This document shows, in pieces, positions 1 through 7,786 of a stretch of 64,000 bases of DNA (positions within the stretch are counted from its first letter, which is position 1; each line of letters starts with the position of its first letter). The DNA lies in contig KE159795.1 in assembly GCA_000403475.2 (NCBI GenBank), positions 1,681,058 to 1,745,057 of the forward strand, in the 5' to 3' direction. The translations under genes were made by a program, and so were the position numbers. Below the pieces are notes generated by a model. It did no database searches. It saw only the letters and a list, made by a program, of their open reading frames with translations, and was not told the DNA's origin. The DNA comes from Lachnospiraceae bacterium MD308. GTDB lineage: Bacteria > Bacillota > Clostridia > Lachnospirales > Lachnospiraceae.

Positions 1-81
1 CAGTGTGAATGCCAGCGTTACCGCAATCATCTCAAAAACGAGCCACATAATAAGCGGCGGCAAATATTTCTTAAACTTCAT
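1..81 (-). CDS. Partial membrane protein, N-terminus only
   Basis: Only the first 27 codons lie in the window; the gene runs off the left edge. The start is ATG at 81, preceded by an AGGAAAAG-type ribosome binding site. The visible part begins MKFKKYLPPLIMWLVFEMIA and is a short basic start followed by one strongly hydrophobic helix, so this is a membrane protein or a secreted protein with an uncleaved signal. The family cannot be named from this fragment. It lies downstream of the ABC-3C ATPase on the same strand. Confidence 0.55.
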   Translation of the reverse strand, partial: MKFKKYLPPLIMWLVFEMIAVTLAFTL

Positions 82-116
82 AGACTTTTCCTGCCATTTA
101 AGGGAAAAATAGATTA

Positions 117-1874
117 TTATTTTTCCTGATAGTTCCTACCCAAGAATTTCTTTTCTTTTGTAAACACGGCCACCTGATGCTCACCAACGTCCATCTGAAT
201 TAGCTTCCGCTGTTCCTCATTTTCAATTTTATCCCGATTCAGTGTGAGAATGTATTGAAAATCTTGATACTGTTCTTCCTGCTTATAAATATAATTCAAA
301 CATTGGACAAGCGTATCCTGATCCACATCAAAAATGTTATCATGTACCAAAAACAACGGATGCCTGTCTCTGGTATACTTATTAAATAGTAATGCCATAT
401 CATAAATGAACACTTTTGTTCTATCTACACTATGACTGCCATCATCATAAATACGCAACGTCAATTCAACCGGCGTTTTTCTTCGTGCCTTATCAATTGT
501 CTGGATGCTAAACGAGCATTCCTTGTTCCCCATGATGGATTCATGGATTTCCAAAATGGTATCAATAAAGCTATCAATGATTTCCTTATTCTGTTCAATC
601 TCACTATCAATTTCCATAAGCTGCTGATTTTTTTTCAGATTCAGCATTCTTTTCTTCTTCTCATTCTTTTCGTATTGCTCAAACAAAAATTTCGTATGTG
701 AAATAGAATCTTTCTTTGCTTCGTAAATCTTTAAACTCACTTTGAGATTCTTGAGGACTCCCTTTTTATCGATCACTTTCAACTTCTCTGAATACTCATC
801 ATCCAGCATTCGAATCTGTTCTGCAATGCTTTTCAATTGACTTTCCAGTTCTTTTGCCTTTCGGTTTACCAACGTCTTTTGGAATTCCTCTATCTTGTTC
901 TTAAACCCTACTACTTCATTTAAAGATTTCACAACCGCATATCCTAGTTGGCTTTTAAATTGATTATAGACCAATTCAATTTCCCTGTCATCAATCTGCT
1001 CCGGCTTCGGCAATCTTCTAATTTTTTCATAATCATATCGCAAAGTCTTTTGACGTTTACGCAGTTGATCCAGCAAGTCCTCCAGTTCAATAAGTTCTGC
1101 CTCCATAGAACCAAAAGTCTCATTCGTTTTAAAACTTTCAATCGCATCTTCTAATTTTTGCAGCTCATCTTCCAACGCATTCAATTCCGCTTTGACATCT
1201 GAGATTTTCTTCTTTCCTTCTTGCGTCAGTTCTTTTTTATCTTTCGCAAGGACAGTATTGACTACCTCAATTTCCCTAATGGTCTCTAGTGTATTTTTAT
1301 ATGCTTCTAAAGAGAACCCCAGCAAAAACAAGTGTGCGCTAAAATCATCCGGAATCTTTTTTGTCAAATCATGGCATTTGATGATATCTGTGAATTCCGA
1401 ACGCTCATCCCGCATCAAAATTGAAAACAAATTTCTGAAACTAGGTACTTTCTTCCCATTTAACCTCGTGAAAATAATTCCGGTCAGATATTCTCTTGCA
1501 TCCTGAATTTTATCAAAAGATACTGTTTTGCCTTCTCTGATAATCACAGGTTGGTCCGCTTGTTTCCGATTTCTTTTTATAGTAACAGCTTCATCCCCTA
1601 TATCCAGATCCAATATTACATTTTCATCTAATGGAAACACATCTTTTGGTATTTTGGCAATTCTAGATTTATCATAATCATTCAGGAAACCAAAATTCAA
1701 AAACTCAATGCTCATAGACTTTCCAACACCATTCGTCTTCCGGCCTTTTACAGAGCTATCATCATACTTCTCGCCTAATATAATATTGACTCCATCATGA
1801 AAAGAAAGCTCTTCAAAAAAATTATTTTCTGAATAAAGCCGATTGAGGCGAATACGGTTTATTTCTTTACCCAT
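117..1874 (-). CDS. ABC-3C system ATPase (DUF2326 family)
   Basis: A 585-aa SMC/RecN-like ATPase. A Walker A-type loop (GRKTNGVGKS) lies near residues 44-53. A long charged coiled-coil follows at about 180-420, and the C-terminus has the DUF2326-type Walker B region LFLVHDNIFDVDQDT near residues 500-515. In the ABC-three-component conflict systems described by Aravind and colleagues, such an ATPase works with a small middle component and a nuclease or other effector against phage or plasmids. Here all three genes are in that order on one strand. The ATG at 1874 overlaps the end of the middle-component gene by 16 bases, which points to translational coupling. The ATPase itself looks intact. 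The system role is inferred from the family and the gene order. Confidence 0.85.
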   Translation of the reverse strand: MGKEINRIRLNRLYSENNFFEELSFHDGVNIILGEKYDDSSVKGRKTNGVGKSMSIEFLNFGFLNDYDKSRIAKIPKDVFPLDENVILDLDIGDEAVTIKRNRKQADQPVIIREGKTVSFDKIQDAREYLTGIIFTRLNGKKVPSFRNLFSILMRDERSEFTDIIKCHDLTKKIPDDFSAHLFLLGFSLEAYKNTLETIREIEVVNTVLAKDKKELTQEGKKKISDVKAELNALEDELQKLEDAIESFKTNETFGSMEAELIELEDLLDQLRKRQKTLRYDYEKIRRLPKPEQIDDREIELVYNQFKSQLGYAVVKSLNEVVGFKNKIEEFQKTLVNRKAKELESQLKSIAEQIRMLDDEYSEKLKVIDKKGVLKNLKVSLKIYEAKKDSISHTKFLFEQYEKNEKKKRMLNLKKNQQLMEIDSEIEQNKEIIDSFIDTILEIHESIMGNKECSFSIQTIDKARRKTPVELTLRIYDDGSHSVDRTKVFIYDMALLFNKYTRDRHPLFLVHDNIFDVDQDTLVQCLNYIYKQEEQYQDFQYILTLNRDKIENEEQRKLIQMDVGEHQVAVFTKEKKFLGRNYQEK

Positions 1875-2089
1875 ATATTCGCCTCCTCAAATTCGACAAT
1901 ATTAACAGAATACAAAAAGGAAAGACCCAAAATCAACTGTCTGCTGCTAGTTATCCCTGCTTTTTTCAGTACCTTTGATACATCATAGATGGAAATCTTT
2001 TCTACCTCTTGCTTTCGTATCTCTTTGAGTATGAGATAGCCGATATACATTGCGGAAGATTTCAGTGCATTGCTACTTGCCAGCATCAT
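1859..2089 (-). CDS. ABC-3C system middle component
   Basis: A protein of about 76 aa, small and winged-helix-like by composition. It starts at ATG 2089 (or 2086), with AAGGAG a few bases upstream. The reading frame stays open to an upstream ATG at 2116, but that start lacks the ribosome binding site. Sequence such as EKISIYDVSKVLKKAGITSS fits a small helical adaptor. Position between effector and ATPase, with overlaps on both sides, is the main evidence for the middle-component call. In this family the protein is thought to bridge the ATPase and the effector. Confidence 0.7.
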   Translation of the reverse strand: MMLASSNALKSSAMYIGYLILKEIRKQEVEKISIYDVSKVLKKAGITSSRQLILGLSFLYSVNIVEFEEANIWVKK

Positions 2090-2647
2090 ACTCACTCCTT
2101 TCATTTGGAAATACACTACATTTAATCATTTCATTGACAAGATAAAACTTAATGGCAGAACGGTCATATTTTTTGCCATTGGAACTTAATTTTTTCTCAA
2201 AATATGTAACCAGTTTATTTAACGCGGCAATCGGATTAAAATGTCTCTTGTTTTCTCAAATGTAAACATTCCCTGTGTATCAAAATTGGAAGAATATTTT
2301 TTCTTCTGTGTCAAAATCAACACAACCAATCTATCGTATGACTGATACGCTTTTCTTTTGTTAAATTCCTCTATCGTATGCTTAATTTTTGTACTACTAT
2401 TATCTGATGTGACTTGAACTGCTATCCGATTCTTATGATCTGCCAAATCAATGGCTGGGGAATTTTTCTCCAAATAATTCACATTTTTCAATTCATATCC
2501 ATAGATAAGATTCAACAATCCAGGAAAGAAATCTTCTGCAACAATATTGATGTCATAGAGATTTACAGCGTTCAAGATAGACACTTCCCTACTTAACAAT
2601 GCTAAACTCTCAGCTACATTCTTTAAATGAACCTCTTTGTTCATCAT
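2073..2647 (-). pseudogene. Frameshifted ABC-3C effector (SMEK-type nuclease)
   Basis: The intact frame from ATG 2647 gives 142 aa and stops at 2219. It carries the SMEK/restriction-fold signature IDLADHKNRIAVQVTS, with the D...Q.T pattern expected at a nuclease active site. Near 2251-2260 (read TTTGAGAAAACAAG on the minus strand) the frame is lost. In another frame the sequence continues without a stop as NPIAALNKLVTYFEKKL and ends at TAG 2075-2073, exactly overlapping the start of the middle component, as expected in this tightly packed operon. One missing base explains everything. It may be a real inactivating mutation, a phase-variable site or a sequencing error. A ribosome binding site (GAGGAG) precedes 2647. 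Confidence 0.75.
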
Positions 2648-2726
2648 GCATCTCCACTCTCCTCATTTGTTGCTTGCTTCATTCTACCATACTTTTTTCT
2701 AGATTACTATTGATTTTTCCTGAAAG

Positions 2727-3497
2727 CTATATCCTCCCCATATTCCTCAATATCCTCTGATAAAACTCCTTCTGTTCCCCGTCCTTTTTCAGCACATCCA
2801 TAATCTGCCCGTCCTTCAGCAGTATAATCTTTTTACAGTAGCTCGCCACTTTCGGGTCATGAGTCACTAAGAGAATCGTCTTTTTCATCTCTTTATTGAT
2901 ATGCGCCAAAGATTTGATCACAACTCTTGATGAGTTAGAATCCAGATTCCCGGTAGGCTCATCGGCAAGGATAAGCTCCGGATCAGCCGCCATGGCGCGG
3001 CAGATAGCAGTCCTTTGTTTTTCGCCGCCGGACAGTTCATACGGTTTTTTATCCAAGAGTTTTCGGATGCCGAATTGGGCTGCTATCGTCCTAGCGGTCT
3101 GGCGGCTTTTGTTCGCGTCCTCCTCATTTAACGTCAGGGGCAGCATGATATTTTCCTCCACCGTCAGACTGTCCATCAGGTAAAAGTCCTGAAAGATAAA
3201 CGCCAGCTCTTCCCGGCGGACCTTCGCAAGCTTATCCCCGTAAAACCTCGTAGTCGGCTCCCCTTTGTAAAGGACTTCTCCGCCATTCGGCTTATCTATC
3301 ATCCCAAGCGTCTTCAAAAGCGTCGTCTTCCCGCAGCCGGAACTTCCCATAATCCCGATAAATTCTCCCGTTCCCACCGTAAATGAAAGCCCCTTCAACA
3401 CCTGGCAGGCAATTTTTTCTCCCTCGGAATTGACGGTATAATAATTCCGGACAAGCTCCTTTACCTCTAAAATTCTGCGCGCACGTTTCTTTTCCAT
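2727..3497 (-). CDS. BceA-like ABC transporter ATP-binding protein
   Basis: A 256-aa MacB/LolD/BceA-type ATPase. It has Walker A GSSGCGKTT, a Q-loop (FIFQDFY), signature LSGGEKQR, Walker B LILADEPTGNLD and an H-loop (LVTHD), so it should be active. The start at ATG 3497 is chosen because GGGAGGT precedes it; the open frame extends further upstream to 3617 but has no ribosome binding site there. The gene follows the permease gene by 14 bases. With the 661-aa FtsX-type permease it forms a BceAB-like transporter, a family that protects Gram-positive cells from bacitracin, lantibiotics and other cell-wall-active peptides. Position beside a peptide maturation cluster suggests self-protection, which is an inference. 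Confidence 0.87.
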   Translation of the reverse strand: MEKKRARRILEVKELVRNYYTVNSEGEKIACQVLKGLSFTVGTGEFIGIMGSSGCGKTTLLKTLGMIDKPNGGEVLYKGEPTTRFYGDKLAKVRREELAFIFQDFYLMDSLTVEENIMLPLTLNEEDANKSRQTARTIAAQFGIRKLLDKKPYELSGGEKQRTAICRAMAADPELILADEPTGNLDSNSSRVVIKSLAHINKEMKKTILLVTHDPKVASYCKKIILLKDGQIMDVLKKDGEQKEFYQRILRNMGRI

Positions 3498-3511
3498 CGC
3501 CTGACCTCCCT

Positions 3512-5497
3512 CTACTCTCCGTTCTTTTCTATCTTTATTAACATCCTCAGCGTAAATACTGCCGATGCGGTCACAAGTATCAGTACCGCCGCTCCGGCTA
3601 TTCCAAGCATTTCCCACAGATAGCGCAGGTTCCAGCCCGCTCCCATATGCTTTTCCGACACATCCCCCGCTATAAAGATTAAAGCCGTAGGAACGCCTCC
3701 GATAAATGCGGCTATGGGTGCAAGCAGCATCTCTTTTTTAATACACGCCCTGCGCTTTGCCTCCTCCATTCCCGCCAAAGTCAAAAACTGATACTTCCAT
3801 CTCATATCCGCGTAATCATATTTTCCTTTAATCCACAAAATGAAAACGATACAGAGCATAAGGATAAGAATATTGATTCCGGCAGAAGAAAGCCTTAGAA
3901 TCTGAGTCCGGTGATTCTGCCCCATCTCCACTGTTTTTTCATAGATGATATTATTGCCTTTCCTATAATCCAGCTCATTCACCTGGGAATGTTCCTGTGC
4001 ATAAGCATATATTTCCTCATAAAGACTTTTGTACTTATCCCCGGCGAAATCCTTTGGAACGTGTATCATCACTGCCAGATCAGCACCCTCCGCCGTGTCT
4101 TTAACCTGCTCATAATATTCATCAGAAAAGACGATCACCTGCTCCCAGACATCGCCATGCCAGTCTTCTATTCCCCGAGACTGGTACACCCCCGTCATCA
4201 CCCGGTTCGTCTCCCCCGCAAGCCGGTATTCTTTCTTAAACTCCTCCCCGGCGATAAGCCCGGCAAGGCTCATTATCCAGAGATTCCTTCTCGCACTTCC
4301 AATATAAAGCCCCGGGCGGCCCGCTCCGTAGTCAATCCCCAAAAGGTTCCTTTCCTCCCGGTTCCTCTGATAAACAACATAAATCTGCTTTCCTGAAAGC
4401 TCTACTCTTTCCTTTGTCCAGTTCTCGTAATCCGACGCGCTGATTCCCATATGCTCCCCAAGATCCGGTGTCGTCACCCGTATACAGGGCTGTGTTTTAA
4501 TCTTCACGCCGTAGGCCGCGGCAAGCCCGTCAAGAAATTTCTCATCCCCGGCATTTGCCATCCACACAATATCATACGGCCAGGAAGACTCCGGCAGGAC
4601 AGGCACATGGTCGCAGATTTTTATCCCGAAATTAAACAGATTAATGAAAATCAGCACCGCCATAACTACAGAAAGATTCATATTATAATAGAAACGGTGA
4701 TACCACTGATCCATCCACAAAACCCTTTTATGGTAATCCCTGCGCTTTCTCACCTTTCTGAGCCATCTGCCGCAAAGGGCCGTCATAAGGCAAAGAAGCG
4801 CCACGCTTACAAGCGTTGACGGAATCGCCTTATTCACCTTCCCCCAGTAGGAGAACAAAAACGCAAAAGGCAGGACGGCAAATGCACTTCCTATAATCAG
4901 CGGCACGACAGATGGACGGTAATTTTTCCCGCTCCTTTTTCCCATGGACAGCACCGCCTCCATGCCAAGGCAGGAGATCAGCTCATCACAGATTACGAAT
5001 ATCAGCCCAAACATTACCATTCCCACAATCACCGTAAGCCGCAGGGGAATCAGATTTCTCGTTACCGCAAGGGCGTTGTCATGGAGAAGATGCCGCAGGA
5101 GGGGCAGCAGCGGTATGCTCAAAACCGCCCCGACAGCAGCTCCGCCCGTCAGGGAACAGAGAATGACCGCTCCATATTCGCAGCCGATAAAGCGGAACTT
5201 ATGCTTTCTCTTCATGCCCAGGATGTCAAACATGGCATATTCATAAGAACGTTTCCGTATATAGGCAATCGTCATTAACACCATCAGCACCCCTAATATG
5301 ACGTAGGTCAGTATGAATACCCCAAGATTCGTATATACTGCCGTAGCGCTGCCTCTCGACCCGGTTGTAAGCTGAATCAGGCTGTCTGAGATAAATGATG
5401 TAATATAAATAATGGATATGACAAATATCCCGCAGGAGACGATAATCCCGAAATCTCCCCTGCTCTTTCTAAGGCTTTTAAAAAACAGCTTTTTCAT
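3512..5497 (-). CDS. BceB-like FtsX-domain permease
   Basis: A 661-aa permease beginning MKKLFFKSLRKSRGD. One helix lies near the N-terminus, an FtsX-like helix group spans about 60-240, and a helix lies near 270-290. A large extracytoplasmic domain of about 240 residues follows (roughly 295-530), then three helices at about 540, 590 and 635. This is the layout of BceB-type permeases, whose large extracellular loop senses or binds peptide antibiotics. It pairs with the ATPase downstream and follows a small membrane protein. No BceRS-type two-component system is adjacent. Instead the operon's upstream region carries three differently regulated promoters. Substrate is unknown; the nearby radical-SAM peptide is a natural candidate. 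Confidence 0.85.
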   Translation of the reverse strand: MKKLFFKSLRKSRGDFGIIVSCGIFVISIIYITSFISDSLIQLTTGSRGSATAVYTNLGVFILTYVILGVLMVLMTIAYIRKRSYEYAMFDILGMKRKHKFRFIGCEYGAVILCSLTGGAAVGAVLSIPLLPLLRHLLHDNALAVTRNLIPLRLTVIVGMVMFGLIFVICDELISCLGMEAVLSMGKRSGKNYRPSVVPLIIGSAFAVLPFAFLFSYWGKVNKAIPSTLVSVALLCLMTALCGRWLRKVRKRRDYHKRVLWMDQWYHRFYYNMNLSVVMAVLIFINLFNFGIKICDHVPVLPESSWPYDIVWMANAGDEKFLDGLAAAYGVKIKTQPCIRVTTPDLGEHMGISASDYENWTKERVELSGKQIYVVYQRNREERNLLGIDYGAGRPGLYIGSARRNLWIMSLAGLIAGEEFKKEYRLAGETNRVMTGVYQSRGIEDWHGDVWEQVIVFSDEYYEQVKDTAEGADLAVMIHVPKDFAGDKYKSLYEEIYAYAQEHSQVNELDYRKGNNIIYEKTVEMGQNHRTQILRLSSAGINILILMLCIVFILWIKGKYDYADMRWKYQFLTLAGMEEAKRRACIKKEMLLAPIAAFIGGVPTALIFIAGDVSEKHMGAGWNLRYLWEMLGIAGAAVLILVTASAVFTLRMLIKIEKNGE

Positions 5498-5573
5498 AGT
5501 TCCCCGCCTCTTTCCCCATTTGCTGTATAGTGAAAAAAACTGGCACTCGACGCACCAGTTTTTATATCAACAC

Positions 5574-6002
5574 CTATATATATAAGAAAAACAATGCTGC
5601 CGCTATAAATGTTACTACCCATATTACTTTTGCTATCATTATGATGATGGCATATTTCTCCGTGATAAAAGGCTCCTTTCTGCAAAGCTTAAGTATCAGG
5701 TATATGAACTCAACTGCCACCGCCAAAACGATGCATACCACCATCATCGGCAGACAATATATCAGCAGCCTATCCATAAGCTCACTTTTTCCCACCAACG
5801 GTATCGCCTGCTCCAGCGCAGCCTCAGCCCCTATCTCGAACGCCCTGGCAATCCAGAACGCTACATAAGCAAGAATTACTGCGTTTAACGGAAAATCAAC
5901 CCAAATCGCGCGTTCCATAAAACTCTTTTTGCACTTCTTCCTGCCCTGGTTCTCGTCGTAAATTCGCTCCTCGTTTAATGACATCTGTTTTGCATTCGAC
6001 AT
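5574..6002 (-). CDS. Four-helix membrane protein, paralogue of 6854-7240
   Basis: A 142-aa protein started at ATG 6002, with GAAAGGAG just upstream; the frame is open to 6065 but that start has no ribosome binding site. After a polar N-terminus of about 25 residues come four hydrophobic helices, with the motif SFMERAIWVDFPLNAVILAY and, later, EFIYLILKLCRKEPFITEKY. The same pattern (SFMDYAIWIDLPINIAIFGY and EFIYVSLKFRGNEPYITERF) occurs in the protein at 6854-7240, so the two are paralogues. It resembles DUF2975-type membrane proteins, but I cannot confirm that. It is the first gene of the BceAB-like operon. An accessory or immunity role is an inference. Confidence 0.75.
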   Translation of the reverse strand: MSNAKQMSLNEERIYDENQGRKKCKKSFMERAIWVDFPLNAVILAYVAFWIARAFEIGAEAALEQAIPLVGKSELMDRLLIYCLPMMVVCIVLAVAVEFIYLILKLCRKEPFITEKYAIIIMIAKVIWVVTFIAAALFFLYI

Positions 6003-6082
6003 AATATTCGCTCCTTTCTTTTCTTTGTTCCCCGATATATATTTATTTCCTTTGTATATCGTCAATCGATATGTTTGTAATT

Positions 6083-6111
6083 ATAATACATCGATACCCG
6101 ATATAAGTCAA
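6083..6111 (-). promoter_or_regulatory. SigA-type promoter with PadR-like operator
   Basis: On the minus strand -35 TTGACT (6111-6106), a 17-bp spacer and -10 TATTAT (6088-6083) read toward the gene at 6002. The spacer contains TATATCG and TCGATG halves in the same positions as in the promoter of the PadR gene (20042-20014), and more TATCGAT/CGATATA sequence follows to about 6045. The match makes the distal PadR regulator the likely repressor. Confidence 0.6.
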
Positions 6112-6146
6112 TACCCAATTTGCGAAAATCAGATAACCCTTTATAA

Positions 6147-6178
6147 AATATAATCAGTTGAACAGCCAAAACGTGACA
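6147..6178 (-). promoter_or_regulatory. LytTR-type promoter box, copy 4
   Basis: TGTCACG (6178-6172) with 21 bp between TGTCA and TATATT (6152-6147), on the minus strand. The architecture is the same as the promoters of the agr kinase/regulator operon, the secreted protein and the peptide operon. It directs transcription toward the BceAB-like operon. Confidence 0.6.
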
Positions 6179-6210
6179 CCAAATTCATATTTTTTTATTT
6201 TTCTGATTTT

Positions 6211-6241
6211 ACTGTACACCTTAAAGCGGCTTGAAGGTCAA
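6211..6241 (-). promoter_or_regulatory. MerR-type promoter with 19-bp spacer
   Basis: -35 TTGACC (6241-6236) and -10 TACAGT (6216-6211) are separated by 19 bp, the long spacer characteristic of MerR-activated promoters. The spacer region is a near-perfect dyad (ACCTTCAAG, CCG, CTTTAAGGT). The first 21 bases, from the -35 into the spacer, are identical to the promoter of the MerR gene at 17528. It reads toward the BceAB-like operon. Confidence 0.65.
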
Positions 6242-6257
6242 GGAGTTTTTGAAATTT

Positions 6258-6545
6258 CTATTTTGACATCCCGTTGCGTTTCTTTGCTCTTGATGTGACA
6301 ACAAGAATTATAAGAGATATGATCTGCACAGCAAACAAGTATTTTGCATAATCCGGGTATCTGTGTGCCCCTGACCATTCAGCCGCGCTAAATAAGTCTT
6401 TACTAAAATACATCGCATACAGCTGCGCCGTTTTTACCAGCAACCACGCCGTCACTACAAAAAATACTACTAAAGATGTTTTCTGAAGAACGGAACATAT
6501 CCTCAAATTATTCTTTTCTGCTGTTATCTTCTTTACATCTGACAT
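6258..6545 (-). CDS. Small two-helix membrane protein
   Basis: A 95-aa protein beginning MSDVKKITAEKNNLRICSVL. The start at ATG 6545 is supported by AGGAGGG 9 bases upstream. Two hydrophobic helices lie at about 22-44 and 67-88, with a basic end (RAKKRNGMSK). The same frame is open upstream to 6785, but that stretch is a remnant of an exporter C-terminus, not part of this gene. I do not recognise the family. As the last gene of the peptide operon, an immunity or accessory role is possible but unproven. Confidence 0.6.
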   Translation of the reverse strand: MSDVKKITAEKNNLRICSVLQKTSLVVFFVVTAWLLVKTAQLYAMYFSKDLFSAAEWSGAHRYPDYAKYLFAVQIISLIILVVTSRAKKRNGMSK

Positions 6546-6710
6546 AATGCTTTCCCTCCTGGACTTTATATTTTGTTCTTTACTATATATTTCCTTATCA
6601 TTTCCTTGCTCACGCATTCCTTCCATATACAACCGGTAATACTGTCTGCCCTTTTCCAAAAGTTCATCATGGCCGCCCGTCTCTGTTATCAATCCATCCT
6701 GTATAACAAC
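6546..6710 (-). pseudogene. Remnant of a peptide ABC exporter C-terminus
   Basis: About 50 codons whose translation (VIQDGLITETGGHDELLEKG) is nearly the same as the last part of the full exporter at 10432-12258 (VIQNGVITETGSHKELLEKG), followed by YYRLYMEG against YYQMYMED. Nothing upstream of this point encodes an ABC protein. The remnant has lost its own stop and reads into the next small gene. It shows that a second exporter gene once stood here and was deleted. Confidence 0.75.
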
Positions 6711-6761
6711 AAGAAAGGTGCAGTCTGAAAAAATGAGACCAACTTTTATATTTGCACAATG

Positions 6762-6796
6762 ATTGCAAACAGGGAGCGAATTCACCCTCCGCTCCC
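6762..6796. repeat. 35-bp duplicate of the MerR-gene terminator
   Basis: These 35 bases (ATTGCAAACAGGGAGCGAAT and on to CCTCCGCTCCC) are identical to 18751-18785, where they form the hairpin just after the MerR gene. Here no intact gene precedes them on the plus strand, and they abut the exporter remnant. This looks like a recombination scar. Confidence 0.7.
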
Positions 6797-6853
6797 AGAC
6801 ATTAAAACCCTTACTGGAGAGTCCGCCCTACTCATGGAAATTTATCTGAAAAA

Positions 6854-7240
6854 TTAAAATACCAATAATGATGCTGCCACAAATCCTAATGAAATAACTT
6901 TCCCGATAATACCTATAACAGAAAATCTTTCTGTAATGTATGGTTCATTTCCCCTGAACTTTAAACTCACATAGATAAACTCTATTACCATAAGAAATAT
7001 AGCATCAAAAGCAATCACCGGCAGACAGATTATAAGCATCTCATTCTCTGTTGTATTCATGTTGTTCAAAACATTTTGCAGGAAAATATCAATTCCCGTA
7101 TGAAATACTCTCACAGCCAGCATTACAACATATCCAAATATAGCTATGTTTATCGGCAGATCAATCCAGATCGCATAATCCATAAAACTCCTTTTCTGTT
7201 TTTCATTCCTCAAAATACCCTCTCCCTTCATATAGAACAT
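6854..7240 (-). CDS. Four-helix membrane protein in the peptide operon
   Basis: A protein of up to 128 aa with four hydrophobic helices, related to the 142-aa protein at 5574-6002 (shared SFM-AIW-D-P-N and EFIY motifs and a PYITE segment). The start is uncertain: ATG at 7240 or 7231, or TTG at 7213, which has the better-placed GGGAGAGG. It follows the precursor peptide gene by about 40 bases and is probably co-transcribed with it. Membrane paralogues in both the production operon and the resistance operon suggest a shared immunity function. That is an inference; the family is not known to me. Confidence 0.7.
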   Translation of the reverse strand: MFYMKGEGILRNEKQKRSFMDYAIWIDLPINIAIFGYVVMLAVRVFHTGIDIFLQNVLNNMNTTENEMLIICLPVIAFDAIFLMVIEFIYVSLKFRGNEPYITERFSVIGIIGKVISLGFVAASLLVF

Positions 7241-7245
7241 AATAT

Positions 7246-7261
7246 AAAAAGCTTGTGAATA
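7246..7261. repeat. Inverted repeat, left copy, flanking the precursor gene
   Basis: AAAAAGCTTGTGAATA. Its perfect reverse complement lies at 7521-7536. The pair brackets the precursor gene and its ribosome binding site. Confidence 0.8.
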
Positions 7262-7280
7262 CTCCTTTACATTTTATAAT

Positions 7281-7502
7281 TTATAATTTTCCGCCTCCAG
7301 TAGGCTCTCTGTTAAATGCTGCATGAGAATTATATTTATTATAATATGAGCTTCCTTTGTTTGCTTTCTTATTATTCTTACACTTGCATAATACTACTGC
7401 TCCTGCTTTGCAAAGAACCGAGCAGGTCAAAGTACAACCGCCATCTTGTGGCTCAATCAAACTTCCATCTGAAAAATCCATTTTTTTACCTAATTCTGAC
7501 AT
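7281..7502 (-). CDS. Cys-rich RiPP precursor peptide (Clo7bot/CLI_3235-like)
   Basis: A 73-aa peptide. The N-terminal leader starts MSELGKKMDFSDGSLIEPQ, with the LGKKM/F-DG pattern I associate with this precursor family. The core then holds five Cys in the pattern GGCTLTCSVLCKAGAVVLCKC, spaced C-x3-C-x3-C-x7-C-x1-C. The rest is Asn/Lys/Ser-rich and ends EPTGGGKL. A very strong ribosome binding site (AAAGGAGGAG) precedes ATG 7502, and the start overlaps the end of the ACP-related gene. Radical-SAM maturases of this type act on Cys-rich peptides, so thioether formation at the Cys residues is expected. Gly-Gly before the first Cys may be a leader cleavage site. Structure and activity are unknown. 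Confidence 0.82.
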   Translation of the reverse strand: MSELGKKMDFSDGSLIEPQDGGCTLTCSVLCKAGAVVLCKCKNNKKANKGSSYYNKYNSHAAFNREPTGGGKL

Positions 7503-7774
7503 TGTTTCTCCTCCTTTGAATATTCACAAGCTTTTTTTACGAGTTTTACGATGCTGATAAATGTTGCAAATTGTTTGTTTATCAAATCTTTTTCACAGAA
7601 TTTTATTCTAAATGTATTTTGCAAATCCATATATACTAAAAACAAATCTCTTGGATTAGTATTAATTTCAGCCCCAAACAACTTTTTACCTCTTAATTTT
7701 TCGTTATTTTGGAAATCCAGTCCTGTACGCTCAAAAAAGATCTTATAGACTTTTCCCATTATATTTTCTTCCAT
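7490..7774 (-). CDS. Peptide maturation system ACP-related protein
   Basis: A 94-aa protein that I match to the acyl-carrier-related family (TIGR04069) seen with Clo7bot-type peptides. The segment INTNPRDLFLVYMDLQNTFRI corresponds to the region where carrier proteins have the DSL motif, but no serine for phosphopantetheine is present here, so it is probably a non-acylated relative. The start at ATG 7774 has GGAGGTG upstream; an upstream GTG at 7783 overlaps that site and is unlikely. Its 3' end overlaps the precursor gene by 13 bases. A scaffold role in maturation is an inference. Confidence 0.75.
   Translation of the reverse strand: MEENIMGKVYKIFFERTGLDFQNNEKLRGKKLFGAEINTNPRDLFLVYMDLQNTFRIKFCEKDLINKQFATFISIVKLVKKACEYSKEEKQCQN
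7521..7536. repeat. Inverted repeat, right copy, flanking the precursor gene
   Basis: TATTCACAAGCTTTTT, the exact reverse complement of 7246-7261. It lies inside the last codons of the ACP-related gene, just upstream of the precursor ribosome binding site. Confidence 0.8.
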
Positions 7775-7786
7775 GTAACACACCTC

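Noticed and set aside
3512..5497. Control of the BceAB-like transporter by an adjacent BceRS two-component system
   Set aside because: No such genes lie next to it; the promoter signals point to MerR, PadR and LytTR proteins instead.
6258..6785. A single 175-aa protein
   Set aside because: The first 80 codons are an exporter remnant and a terminator copy; AGGAGGG directs the start at 6545.
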